Positions 43,860-51,782 of a stretch of DNA of 52,242 bases are shown here, piece by piece. The stretch comes from Oscillospiraceae bacterium (lineage in GTDB: Bacteria > Bacillota > Clostridia > Oscillospirales > Oscillospiraceae): assembly GCA_902785905.1 (NCBI GenBank), contig CADAAM010000001.1:91320-143561 (forward strand), written 5' to 3'. Each line of letters starts with the position of its first letter. Position 1 is the first letter of the stretch. The position numbers were made by a program, and so were the translations under genes. The notes beneath the pieces were generated by a model, which did no database searches, had not been told where the DNA came from, and was given only the letters and a program-made list of their open reading frames with translations.

Positions 43860-43898
43860 ATGCCCTCCGATCTGTACGCAAACGGATCGGAGGGTTTT
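43860..43898. terminator. Bidirectional terminator
   Basis: CCCTCCGATC pairs with GATCGGAGGG, with A-run on the left and TTTTATTT on the right. Shared by the regulator (+) and the glycyl-radical activase (-). Confidence 0.9.
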
Positions 43899-43906
43899 AT
43901 TTCTGT

Positions 43907-44746
43907 CTATACCACATACGCCTTTTTTGCGCCGAGCTCCAGGGCGAGGGCGGCGTAGCGCTCGGCATAAGCGGCGTCGGTCTCAAACTCGCCGAGGAGC
44001 TTTTGATACCTCTCCCGCACGCCGTAGGGGCGGTAGCGGATGATCTTGTAGAAGCAGCCGTCGGCGATGTGCGCGGCGACATAGCGGACGGTCTCCTCGT
44101 TCTCCCTGTCGCGGTTCGGGAGGATGACGGTGCGCACCTCATGGAGCTTGCCGACCGAGAGCAGGTAGTCGAGGTTTTTGAGCACGACATCCCGCGGGTG
44201 GGAGATCAGCTCGTCGCTCCAATGCCGCTCCACGGCCTTGACGTCGAGCATCACGCCCTCCGAGACCGCCAGCACGCGGGGGTCCTTTTCAAAATCGAAG
44301 GAGCCGTTGGAGTCGATGAGGCAGGTCTTGCCGAGCCTGTGCACCGCCGTGAAGAGCTCGATCAGAAACTCGTTGTGCAGGGTGCACTCCCCGCCCGAGG
44401 TGGTGATCCCCTCGATATAGGGGGCGGCGCGGCGGACCTCCTCCACCACGTCCTCCACCGTCATCCAGCGGATTTTGGGCGAGGCGTCGTGCGGACAGAG
44501 CCTGATGCAGGTGTCGCAGCCGACGCATTTGGCGCTGTCCCAGACGACGCTCTCCCCTTCCATGCGCAGCGCCCCGGCGGGGCAGCTCTGCACGCAGAGG
44601 CCGCAGCCCCTGCAGAGATGAATCGTCTCCGGGTTGTGGCAGAACAGGCAGTTGAAGGGGCAGCCCTGGAAGAAGATCGAGGTCCGGTTGCCCGGCCCGT
44701 CCACGTTGGAAAACGGGATGATCTTATTGACCGGCGCTCTCATCAT
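43907..44746 (-). CDS. yjjW: Glycyl-radical enzyme activase, YjjW-like
   Basis: 279 aa from ATG 44746, overlapping the end of the YjjI-like gene by 23 bases; longer frames only repeat that gene's antiphase. Radical SAM motif CPFNCLFC near residue 31, followed by two ferredoxin clusters (CRGCGLCVQSCP, CVGCDTCIRLCP) inserted as in PFL2/YjjW activases, then TTSGGECTLH. It makes the 5'-deoxyadenosyl radical that creates the glycyl radical on its partner. Translation is probably coupled. Confidence 0.88.
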   Translation of the reverse strand: MMRAPVNKIIPFSNVDGPGNRTSIFFQGCPFNCLFCHNPETIHLCRGCGLCVQSCPAGALRMEGESVVWDSAKCVGCDTCIRLCPHDASPKIRWMTVEDVVEEVRRAAPYIEGITTSGGECTLHNEFLIELFTAVHRLGKTCLIDSNGSFDFEKDPRVLAVSEGVMLDVKAVERHWSDELISHPRDVVLKNLDYLLSVGKLHEVRTVILPNRDRENEETVRYVAAHIADGCFYKIIRYRPYGVRERYQKLLGEFETDAAYAERYAALALELGAKKAYVV

Positions 44747-46244
44747 GGTGCTGGACCCGGCGGTCGAGGGCGTGGCCGCCGTCCTGCGCGCCCATGCCAA
44801 AGACGGTCACGTTGTTGAGGGACTGCTTTTTCGCGCGGAGCTTTTCGATCTCGCTCTTCTTGACGAGGTAGCCCGTGACGCGCACCACGTCGTTATTCTC
44901 CAGATACCCGGAGAAGTAGCGCAGGCCGTTTTGCAGCGAGCCCTTGATGATTGCCAGCACCGCCTCGGGGGTCTTGAGCCAGGTCTCCTCAAACTTGAAG
45001 ATGTCGCCCGTGCCGGTCGGGAAATAGGGGTGGAACTTCTCGTTGACCTCAAGCTGCTCGAGCATGGTGGGCTCCACGCCGATGGGGATGCGGGTGCCGG
45101 GGGAATCGTCCATGCCGTCGGTGTCGATGCCGACCTGGGCGTGGAGGCGGTAGCGGTGGCCGTAGGCCTCGCAGTAGGGGGCCTCGTGGGCTTTCACGCG
45201 CGCGTCGATGGCGTCCATGATGCGAAGGCCGAGGGCGGTGGCCTCCCTGTTCATGCCGAAGCCCTTCTTTTTGTCGGTGATGCCCAGCAGGTGGTTGCAG
45301 CACTCGGCGAGGCCCACCACGCCGAACATGCCGGTGAAGTTCTCCTGCTTGACAAAGCCCTCGGTGACGAGGAAGTTTGTTTTGAAGAAGCTGGACTGCT
45401 CGACAATGAACTTGACGCGCTTGTCCATGTACTCGAGCTGCAGGTCGATGTGGCGCGGCAGCTCGCGCGTGAGAAAGTCGTCCACGTCCTTCGCGCCGAG
45501 GGAGCACTCGTACAGGCGCAGTCTCGGCAGGGTGTAGCCGCCGCCGGCGATGGACAGGCCGTTATAGCAGGAGGCGATGGCGTAGCGCTCGCCCCACTCC
45601 TTCACGAACATGCGGTGGTTGGCAAAGGAGGGCTTGGCGGTCCTGAGCATGCATCTGACGCAGGCGAGGGCAAAGTCGTCGCTGGTCTTCTCGGGGTCGT
45701 AGCGCAGGGTGAGGTTCGGCACGGCGAGCTGCATCTCCTCGGTCAGCTCCAGCAGGAGGCGCGCGGTGACGCTGTCCTCGGGGCCGATGTCCGCGTGGAC
45801 GAAGGAGTCGGTCTGCACGCGGTCGATGTTTCTCAGGAAGAGCCCCAGCACCTTTTTGGCGAAGGCGCGGTCTTCTTTGACCACGAAGGGCTCCAGCAGC
45901 TTGTCCAGGTCGCCGAGGTAGACCGGGAAGGAGGTGATGGACGGGACGTGGCAGTAGAAGATTTCGAGGGCGTTGACCGCCTCGAGCAGATCCTTCGGCG
46001 GCTCGAGGTCGAGGAACTTGCAGCCGTTTTTGAACAGCAGCTCGTAGTCGGGGCAGATATAGCGCGGGCGGTAGGGCATGACGCCCTCGTTGAGGTCGCA
46101 GAGCGCGCCCTTTTTCTTGGCTTCGTAGTATTCGTCGGAATAGCGCAGGGAGTCGTCGGTGCTCTCGCCGAGGCGGGCCAGGGCGAGCAGCTCCTGTTTA
46201 TAGGTCAGGGTCGGGTCCTGGATAATGCGCAGGGCTTCGGACAT
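44724..46244 (-). CDS. yjjI: YjjI-family glycyl-radical enzyme
   Basis: 506 aa from ATG 46244 with GGAGG 9 bases upstream. The glycyl-radical site is Gly458 in VVRVTGYLVKK, 48 residues from the C-terminus, matching the RVxGY consensus. A candidate thiyl cysteine lies in the middle (SCYNGLSIAGGG, or ECCNHLLG). The length is well below pyruvate formate-lyase (~750 aa) and fits YjjI. The reaction is unknown for this family. With the activase it forms an anaerobic, oxygen-sensitive pair. A highly expressed-looking codon set (few rare codons) is notable. Confidence 0.88.
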   Translation of the reverse strand: MSEALRIIQDPTLTYKQELLALARLGESTDDSLRYSDEYYEAKKKGALCDLNEGVMPYRPRYICPDYELLFKNGCKFLDLEPPKDLLEAVNALEIFYCHVPSITSFPVYLGDLDKLLEPFVVKEDRAFAKKVLGLFLRNIDRVQTDSFVHADIGPEDSVTARLLLELTEEMQLAVPNLTLRYDPEKTSDDFALACVRCMLRTAKPSFANHRMFVKEWGERYAIASCYNGLSIAGGGYTLPRLRLYECSLGAKDVDDFLTRELPRHIDLQLEYMDKRVKFIVEQSSFFKTNFLVTEGFVKQENFTGMFGVVGLAECCNHLLGITDKKKGFGMNREATALGLRIMDAIDARVKAHEAPYCEAYGHRYRLHAQVGIDTDGMDDSPGTRIPIGVEPTMLEQLEVNEKFHPYFPTGTGDIFKFEETWLKTPEAVLAIIKGSLQNGLRYFSGYLENNDVVRVTGYLVKKSEIEKLRAKKQSLNNVTVFGMGAQDGGHALDRRVQHHDESAGQ

Positions 46245-46291
46245 GGTTATCGTCCTCCAATCGGGCGTTATCAATGAAGATTTGCGTGTAC

Positions 46292-46320
46292 AGTATACCC
46301 CGCGCGGCGCGCGGGGTCAA
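46292..46320 (-). promoter_or_regulatory. yjjI promoter with a GC-only palindrome as spacer
   Basis: Minus strand TTGACC, 17-base spacer, TATACT. The spacer is nearly all of the palindrome CCCCGCGCGGCGCGCGGGG (46298-46316), which is perfect around one central base. Confidence 0.75.
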
Positions 46321-46384
46321 GACCCGCCGGGCGATTCGGCGCGGGCGTTTCTATGAAACACCCGTGTTTTAAGGGCTCTCTCCC

Positions 46385-46413
46385 TTGCGTTTTTGGGGCG
46401 GATCGAGTAATAT
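46385..46413 (+). promoter_or_regulatory. Promoter of the PrsW-like gene
   Basis: TTGCGT, 17-base spacer, TAATAT; 58 bases before ATG 46472. Confidence 0.65.
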
Positions 46414-46471
46414 GAATACAAAAGCGGCGCGCCGCGCGCCTGTCTCAATTTGAACATTCAGGGAGGAAATC

Positions 46472-47117
46472 ATGGACATTCTTGCTGCGGCGATGACAAT
46501 CGTTATTCTGGGTCTGCTGTACTGGCGGATGATCAGGAGAGAGACCCCGGAGCGGATCGGGGCGGTTCAGGCTCTGGTCCCGCTCGCGCTCGGCGTCGTC
46601 TCCATGTTTATGGGGGGGCTTGCCACCGTCCTGCTTGCCAAAGCCCTCGGGGGCATGTCGAATATGATAAGCGGGAACAATGGATTCGGCTCCTCGCTGT
46701 TTCGTTCCTTTCTCATGGCCGGCGTTACGGAAGAGACGGCAAAGCTGCTCATGATCCTCCTTGCGCTGGCGATCCTGAAATCCAGGGTCAAAAACGTCTA
46801 TGAATACGTCCTGATCGGCGCGGCCGTCGGCTTTGGCTTTGCGTTGGCGGAGGAGTTCTATTACGGCGACTTCGGTGCCGAAGCAAGCGCCGAGGATTAC
46901 GTCTCCCTCGTCGCAAGAATGATCTCGGTTCCGGCGCACATGACGTTCAACATGGTCATGGCCGAGTTTCTGGGCAGGGCCAGATTCGGCAGGCTGACCG
47001 CTGGCGCTCGCGGGCTATGCGGGCCTGTTGATTTTTGAGCTTGTCGTGCTGATTCGATTCAGAAAGAAGACGGCGATGTTCTGCGGCATGAGCACCCTGG
47101 CGGAAGCGGCAGCATAG
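46472..47117 (+). pseudogene. PrsW-like membrane protease, frameshifted near 47000
   Basis: GGGAGG precedes ATG 46472. The intact part has several helices and the glutamate motifs of PrsW-type intramembrane proteases: VTEETAKLL (Glu87, Glu88, Lys91), FGFALAEEFYYG and ISVPAHMTFNMVM with a His. After ..RARFGRLT the frame turns into ARGLCGPVDF and stops at 47038. Removing one base near 47000 instead gives LALAGYAGLLIFELVVLIRF, a natural final helix, and a stop at 47117. So a one-base insertion (real or sequencing error) removed the last helix. Without it the protein would be about 215 aa. Confidence 0.75.
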
Positions 47118-47152
47118 GGCCGCGCCACGTCACCAAAAGGAGGAAAACTTCT

Positions 47153-48013
47153 ATGAAAAACAAAGAAAGCAAGCAGAGAAATCATGCGCTGAGCGAAAAG
47201 CGCCCCCTGCTGTCCATGCTGCTCTCGGTTGCCGCGGCATTCCTTGTCTGCGGTCTGGCCGCGACCTTCAGCTCTTCCGATTTTGTCCAGTATCTGTTGA
47301 TGAGCGCCGCGGGCATCCTGTGTTTGCTCGCGCAGAAGTGGTGGTTTTCTCCGGCGTTCAAGGGCGCGTTCAAAGCGGAGATTTCCATGAGAGAAATCGC
47401 GCTGATGTCTGTTCCGTTTCTGGTTCAGCTGCTCCTGTCCTGGCTGCTGAACGTGATGGATCACGGCCTGTTTTTCCGCGCGACGGCGCTGAGCGTCGCC
47501 ATGGCGCTATCCGCGGGCTTCGGCGAGGAGGCCATGTTCAGGGGTCTCGCCGTCCCGATCGGCATGCGATACCTCAAGGGCAGCAACAAAATCCTCCTCA
47601 CAGCCCTTGTCACTTCCGTCGTGTTCGGCCTGTCGCACCTGGGCAACGCCAAGGGCGGCAACGCCATAGGGATCGTACAGGCTGTCGCATCCATAGGCAG
47701 CGGCCTGTTTTACGCCGCCGTTTTTCTGAGGTCGGGCAGTATCTGCGTCCCTGTCCTCATGCACGCCCTGTATGACTGGATGTACTTTGTCACGAATCCC
47801 GCCCTGCAGAGCGGTGAGATGGCGGGTATGGGCGTCACGGCCGCGGTCATCCTCTCGTGCGTCGTCGACCTCTCGATGAGCGCTGCGGGGCTTTGGCTGA
47901 TCCGCCCGGCCGTCAGGGAGAAGATCGAAGCGGTCTGGCAGAACAAGTGGGATTTTGCCGACGGTGACGCCGGTACGGACATCCCCGTGCGGCAGTATCA
48001 GCCGAAGCACTGA
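47153..48013 (+). CDS. CPBP-family intramembrane metalloprotease (CAAX/Abi type)
   Basis: 286 aa, about 8 helices. The three CPBP motifs are present: GEEAMFRG (Glu125-Glu126, Arg129), FGLSHLGNAKGG with His, and HALYDWMYF. AAGGAGG lies upstream of ATG 47153. These enzymes cleave or bind peptides in the membrane; in Firmicutes some give bacteriocin self-immunity. It follows the PrsW-like gene by 35 bases, so two unrelated membrane proteases appear to share an operon. Substrate unknown. Confidence 0.88.
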   Translation: MKNKESKQRNHALSEKRPLLSMLLSVAAAFLVCGLAATFSSSDFVQYLLMSAAGILCLLAQKWWFSPAFKGAFKAEISMREIALMSVPFLVQLLLSWLLNVMDHGLFFRATALSVAMALSAGFGEEAMFRGLAVPIGMRYLKGSNKILLTALVTSVVFGLSHLGNAKGGNAIGIVQAVASIGSGLFYAAVFLRSGSICVPVLMHALYDWMYFVTNPALQSGEMAGMGVTAAVILSCVVDLSMSAAGLWLIRPAVREKIEAVWQNKWDFADGDAGTDIPVRQYQPKH

Positions 48014-48039
48014 GCGACTTGGTCTTGTAAGGATTTGTT

Positions 48040-48072
48040 GAGCCGCGGCAAAAATGCCGCGGCTCTCTTTTT
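48040..48072 (+). terminator. Terminator of the CPBP gene
   Basis: GAGCCGCGGC-aaaaat-GCCGCGGCTC followed by TCTTTTT. Confidence 0.92.
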
Positions 48073-48079
48073 CGGATTC

Positions 48080-48625
48080 TTACAGGGCGGCGATGACCGC
48101 TTCCCGCACCGCCTGCATGTCGGCGGTGGGCTCAAAGCGCGCGATGACCCGGCCCTCGCGGTCGATCAGGAACTTGGTGAAGTTCCATTTGATATAGGCC
48201 TTGTCGCCGTACTTCTTGTTGTTCATGTCCGCGAACTTGTTGAGCGCCGCGTTTTTCAGCCCCTTGCCGAAGCCCTCGAAGGGCTTTTCCTCCGCGAGGA
48301 AGGCATACAGCGGGTCCGCCGTCTCGCCGTTGACGTCGATCTTCTTGAACTGGGGAAACTCCGTCCCGAATTTCAGCGTGCAGAAGGAGTGGATCTCGTC
48401 GTCGCTGCCGGGGGCCTGGTTGGCAAACTGGTTGCAGGGGAAGTCCAGAATTTCAAAGCCGCGGTCGCGCAGCTCCTTATACATGGCCTCCAGCGGGTCA
48501 TAGTGCGGGGTGAAGCCGCAGCCCGTGGCGGTGTTGACGATCAGCAGCACCTTGCCGCGATAGTCCGCGAGACTGATGCTGCGGCCCTCTCTGTCCGTTA
48601 CGGTAAAATCATACACTGTTTTCAT
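48080..48625 (-). CDS. Glutathione peroxidase-family thiol peroxidase
   Basis: 181 aa from ATG 48625 with AAAGGGG upstream. Peroxidatic Cys36 in NTATGCGFTP (Cys, not Sec), followed by FPCNQFANQAPGSDDEI, whose Cys may resolve, and KWNFTKFLIDREGRV with the Trp-Asn of the catalytic tetrad. Such bacterial enzymes usually use thioredoxin to reduce lipid or organic peroxides. It is 25 bases after an OhrR-like regulator, a typical peroxide-response pairing. Confidence 0.93.
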   Translation of the reverse strand: MKTVYDFTVTDREGRSISLADYRGKVLLIVNTATGCGFTPHYDPLEAMYKELRDRGFEILDFPCNQFANQAPGSDDEIHSFCTLKFGTEFPQFKKIDVNGETADPLYAFLAEEKPFEGFGKGLKNAALNKFADMNNKKYGDKAYIKWNFTKFLIDREGRVIARFEPTADMQAVREAVIAAL

Positions 48626-48650
48626 TTTATTATCCCCTTTCAAAATTTTA

Positions 48651-49100
48651 TCATTTCATGTGATAGCCGCGCTTTTCCAGCAGCTCATAGAGCAGCGTGT
48701 ACAGCGCCCTCGCCTTCTCGGGCGGCAGGTCGATGCATCCGGCGGCCTTCTGCGGGATGTCCTTTGCCTGCTCCTGCAGGGCCCTCCCCTTCTCCGTGAG
48801 CGTGATCAAAACCACACGGTCGTCCTCCGCGCTTCGGCGCCTCTCCACATAGCCGGCCTGCTCCATCTTTTTCAGCAGGGGCGAAAGCGTGCCGTTATCG
48901 AGCATCAGCCTTTCACCGATCTCCGAGACGGGGACGGCGTCCTTCTCCCACAGCACCAGAAAAACCACATACTGTGTGTAGGTCAGGCCCAGCGGCTTGA
49001 GCCAGGGCGTATAGAGCCCGGTCACGTTCCTCGCGGCGGCATACAGCGGGAAGCAGAGCTGATTGGCCAGCTTCATGGTCTCACGGTAATCATACTCCAT
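48651..49100 (-). CDS. MarR-family regulator, OhrR-like peroxide sensor
   Basis: 149 aa; GGAGG precedes ATG 49100. Cys16 in LANQLCFPLYAAARN is the conserved reactive cysteine of OhrR. Winged helix: VSEIGERLMLDNGTLSPLLKKMEQAGYVERRRSAEDDRVVLITLTEKG. Oxidation of Cys16 by organic peroxides is expected to release the repressor from DNA and induce itself and the downstream peroxidase. A near-palindrome overlaps its own -10. Confidence 0.92.
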   Translation of the reverse strand: MEYDYRETMKLANQLCFPLYAAARNVTGLYTPWLKPLGLTYTQYVVFLVLWEKDAVPVSEIGERLMLDNGTLSPLLKKMEQAGYVERRRSAEDDRVVLITLTEKGRALQEQAKDIPQKAAGCIDLPPEKARALYTLLYELLEKRGYHMK

Positions 49101-49122
49101 TGCTCGGCCTCCTTTCTTGTTT

Positions 49123-49141
49123 GATACAAATATATTTTATC
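49123..49141. promoter_or_regulatory. Candidate OhrR operator
   Basis: GATACAAATATATTTTATC is a 19-bp palindrome with one mismatched pair (17 of 19) and covers the -10 of the regulator promoter. Confidence 0.65.
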
Positions 49142-49162
49142 ATATTTATTTTTTCCTGTCAA
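49134..49162 (-). promoter_or_regulatory. Promoter of the ohrR-gpx operon
   Basis: Minus strand TTGACA, 17-base spacer, TAAAAT. Confidence 0.85.
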
Positions 49163-49194
49163 GCGCAAAAAAAGACTTTCTCAAAAAAATTCTG

Positions 49195-49223
49195 TTGCCT
49201 GCTCCTGTCACTCATGGTATGAT
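49195..49223 (+). promoter_or_regulatory. Promoter of the diguanylate cyclase gene
   Basis: TTGCCT, 17-base spacer, TATGAT with TGG extended -10. It is divergent from the ohrR promoter with about 30 bases between the -35 hexamers. Confidence 0.75.
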
Positions 49224-49289
49224 AAGAAATAATCGCGTCGGCATGGACAACGCGGGAACCGGCGAATGGAAACGAAGGAGGAAACTGTC

Positions 49290-50324
49290 ATGGGTCTGCC
49301 TGATCAGAAATGGGCCAAGCGTCTGTTTGACCGCACGTCGCAGGGTCTGATTCTGCTGCACCTGATTATGACGCTCTACTATGCCATTCATTCCGTACCG
49401 CTGATGCTCGCGGTAAACGCGGTATGCGCTCTCTCCTGCGCGTTCGGTCTGTACAAGCTGAGAAAGGGACAGATTCGCTTCCATATACTGGCGGTCTATC
49501 TGACGGAGCTGATCCATCTGGCGGTCTCCGCGCTCTGCATGGGTTGGAGCGCCGGTTTACAGATCCCGCTGATCGGGCTGACGGCCATGATCTTTCTCGG
49601 CGAGTACCTGGGCCGCTCGATGAAGCTGCCGTTCATTCCGGCGCTGCCCACGGCGGCAGTGAATTTTGCGGTCTACGTGCTGGTCTTCCTGCGCTTTTTC
49701 CACCGCCCCGGCCTGCTCGACCTGCCGCACGACATGGTGTCCCCGGTTGAGATCGTGCTGAGTCTTCTGGCCTTCGGGCTGCTCGTGTGGGGGATGCTGT
49801 CGGTCGTGCAGCTTACGAGCGTGTCTGTGCACAGCCTTGCCAACAAGGCCGAGACCGACGAACTGACCGGTCTCTACAACCGCGCAGGCTACGACAGGCT
49901 CCTCGAGGAGCTCGATCTCAAAACGACCACCCTCCTGCTGGTGGACACCGACAAGTTCAAGGGCATCAACGACCGCTTCGGCCATGATATGGGCGACCGG
50001 GTACTGCAGAAAATTTCCCGCTCACTCCTGGGGAACTTCCGGCAGAACGACTATGTCTGCCGTATTGGCGGGGACGAGTTCGCGGTTTTGATGGTGAACG
50101 TCGGGGCACTGGAAGATGACAGGGTCAGTGAAAAGATCCGCTTCATCAATCGGGAGCTCGCCGCTACGGCGGCCGACGATCTGCCCGCCGTCTCCGTCAG
50201 CGTCGGGGTCGCCCACGGCGCGTCGGCGGAGAACTGGGCGGAGCTATTTAAACGCGCGGACTCCGTTCTGTACCGGGTCAAGCAGGACGGCGGACGCGGC
50301 TGCCGCGTCTACAGCGCGTCATAA
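49290..50324 (+). CDS. Membrane diguanylate cyclase (GGDEF)
   Basis: 344 aa from ATG 49290 (GGAGG 8 bases upstream). About six N-terminal helices (residues 15-170) make a membrane sensor without a clear extracellular domain. The GGDEF domain starts at DELTGLYNRAGYD; active site GGDEF at 260-264; the inhibitory-site RxxD is RQND five residues before it. It should make c-di-GMP and be product-inhibited. No EAL/HD-GYP gene is in the window. c-di-GMP may control the exopolysaccharide, but no effector is seen here. Confidence 0.93.
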   Translation: MGLPDQKWAKRLFDRTSQGLILLHLIMTLYYAIHSVPLMLAVNAVCALSCAFGLYKLRKGQIRFHILAVYLTELIHLAVSALCMGWSAGLQIPLIGLTAMIFLGEYLGRSMKLPFIPALPTAAVNFAVYVLVFLRFFHRPGLLDLPHDMVSPVEIVLSLLAFGLLVWGMLSVVQLTSVSVHSLANKAETDELTGLYNRAGYDRLLEELDLKTTTLLLVDTDKFKGINDRFGHDMGDRVLQKISRSLLGNFRQNDYVCRIGGDEFAVLMVNVGALEDDRVSEKIRFINRELAATAADDLPAVSVSVGVAHGASAENWAELFKRADSVLYRVKQDGGRGCRVYSAS

Positions 50325-50345
50325 GCTAACAACTCAACAACTGAA

Positions 50346-50466
50346 TACCTCCCCCTTCATCCGCGGAACGCGGCGCATGGAATCGGGTGAAACGCCCGGC
50401 GAGTCGGTCACTGTGAAGCCTTCTGTTTACGCAGAGGATAAGTCAGATACATGGGAGGGGGATGTG
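50346..50466 (+). ncRNA. Cobalamin (B12) riboswitch
   Basis: Core elements in order: GGAA-TCGGGTGAAACGCCCGG, GTCGGTCACTGTGA, and AAGTCAGATACATGG, closely following the B12-box family pattern. The closing stem pairs CCCCCTTC (50351-50358) with GGAGGGGG (50454-50461). It sits in the leader of an exported cobalt chelatase gene and is followed by a terminator. Confidence 0.85.
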
Positions 50467-50518
50467 CTTCTGCCGGAACCGGAGGCACGTTGACAGGCGC
50501 ACACGGCGTCTGCTTTTG

Positions 50519-50547
50519 ACGTGCTTTGAAAAAAGCACGTTTTTTTC
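50519..50547 (+). terminator. Expression-platform terminator of the cobalamin riboswitch
   Basis: ACGTGCTTT-gaaa-AAAGCACGT followed by seven T. GGCACGT at about 50484-50490 can pair with the ACGTGC arm and act as the antiterminator. Confidence 0.88.
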
Positions 50548-50603
50548 TTTTTCTGTCCAACAGGCGCGCGTGCGCCATATCTATATAACAAAGGAGAAGA
50601 ACA

Positions 50604-51539
50604 ATGAAAAAACTTCTGGCAATGCTTCTCATCCTCTGCATGGTCTCGGGACTTCTCGCCGCTTCGGCGGGCGCGGCCTTCGCCGAGGACGAGGAAAACT
50701 ACAGCACCGGCGACGCCTCTCTGGACGATCCCCTGAACGCAGACGGCATCGGCGAGAAGGAACTTCTGGTCGTGTCCTTCGGCACCAGCTTCAACGACAG
50801 CCGCCGTCTCACCATCGGCGCGATCGAGAAGGCCCTGCAGGACGCCTATCCCGACTGGAGCGTCCGCCGCGCGTTCACGAGTCAGATCATCATCGACCAT
50901 GTGGCAAAGCGTGACGGGGAGATCATCGACAACGTGCACGACGCGCTGGAGCGCGCGGTCAAAAACGGCGTCAAGGTCCTGGCCGTGCAGCCGACCCATC
51001 TGATGAGCGGCTTTGAGTACAACGATCTCAAGAACGAGCTCGCCGAGTACGCCGACGCCTTTGAGCAGATCATCCTGGGCGACGCCCTGCTGACCATCGA
51101 CCGTGACTATGACATGCTCGCCGAGGCCGTCACGGAGGCCACCGCCGCCTATGACGACGGCAAGACCGCCATCTGCTTCATGGGCCACGGCACCGAGGCT
51201 GAGTCCAACGCGGTCTACGCGAAGATGCAGACCGTGCTCAGCGAGGCCGGGTGCGAGCACTATTACGTCGGCACCGTCGAGGCCGAGCCCTCCGTCGAGG
51301 ACGTGCTGGCGGCTGTCAGAGAGGGCGGCTATCAGCGCGTCGTGCTGCGTCCGCTGATGATCGTGGCCGGCGACCACGCCAACAACGACATGGCCGGCGA
51401 CGAGGAGGACTCCTGGAAGAGCGTCTTTGAAGCTGCGGGCTATGAGGTCGTCTGCGTGGTCGAGGGCCTGGGCCAGCTCCCCGCCGTCCGTCAGCTCATC
51501 GTCGAGCATGCGGGCGAGGCCCTGGCAAAGGTGAAATAA
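50604..51539 (+). CDS. cbiK: Exported CbiK-type sirohydrochlorin cobaltochelatase
   Basis: 311 aa; AAGGAGAAG upstream. Signal peptide: MKK, hydrophobic core to about residue 20, and a likely cleavage after AAFA (residue 27); the next residues are acidic. Chelatase domain: LLVVSFGTSFNDSRR, QPTHLMSGFEYNDL with a metal-site His, CFMGHGTEAESN with the second His, and LRPLMIVAGDHANNDMAGD. Cytoplasmic CbiK inserts Co2+ into sirohydrochlorin; exported forms are known in Desulfovibrio and may handle cobalt or heme-like metals outside. B12 riboswitch control supports a cobalt/cobamide role. Confidence 0.92.
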   Translation: MKKLLAMLLILCMVSGLLAASAGAAFAEDEENYSTGDASLDDPLNADGIGEKELLVVSFGTSFNDSRRLTIGAIEKALQDAYPDWSVRRAFTSQIIIDHVAKRDGEIIDNVHDALERAVKNGVKVLAVQPTHLMSGFEYNDLKNELAEYADAFEQIILGDALLTIDRDYDMLAEAVTEATAAYDDGKTAICFMGHGTEAESNAVYAKMQTVLSEAGCEHYYVGTVEAEPSVEDVLAAVREGGYQRVVLRPLMIVAGDHANNDMAGDEEDSWKSVFEAAGYEVVCVVEGLGQLPAVRQLIVEHAGEALAKVK

Positions 51540-51563
51540 TACGGAACGATACAGCATAAGTGG

Positions 51564-51600
51564 CAAAAATGGGAACTTCCGAAAAAGTCCCCATTTTTGT
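51564..51600 (+). terminator. Terminator of cbiK
   Basis: CAAAAATGGGaACTT pairs with AAGTcCCCATTTTTG, with T-tract. Confidence 0.88.
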
Positions 51601-51655
51601 ATGAATTGTACGTGAAGGAGGACTCTCCGTCCCCCTTCACAGTTCCCCCTTACAA

Positions 51656-51720
51656 GACCAACTTGGTTTTCAAGGGTTTGTCTGCGATCTGAGGGAGGCC
51701 CCGTGCGGGGCCTCCCATTA
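51656..51720 (+). repeat. Family T repeat with terminator hairpin, copy 2
   Basis: GACCAACTTGGTTTTCAAGG, then TTGTCTGCGATCTG, then GGGAGGCCCC-gtgc-GGGGCCTCCC. The start and middle match 26651-26715; the hairpin differs in sequence but not in place. Confidence 0.62.
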
Positions 51721-51782
51721 TTTCGCCGCATAAACACAAAGCGGGTTTAAGTCCGCAAGGCTCTGGGCTGAACGGCTGCGGC

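Noticed and set aside
44724-46244. Pyruvate formate-lyase
   Set aside because: 506 residues is too short and the activase is YjjW-like.
48018-48034. Third copy of the family T repeat
   Set aside because: Only about 14 bases (complement of CCTTACAAGACCAA) match; too short.
48080-48625. Selenocysteine in the glutathione peroxidase
   Set aside because: The catalytic codon is Cys; no in-frame TGA or SECIS-like need.
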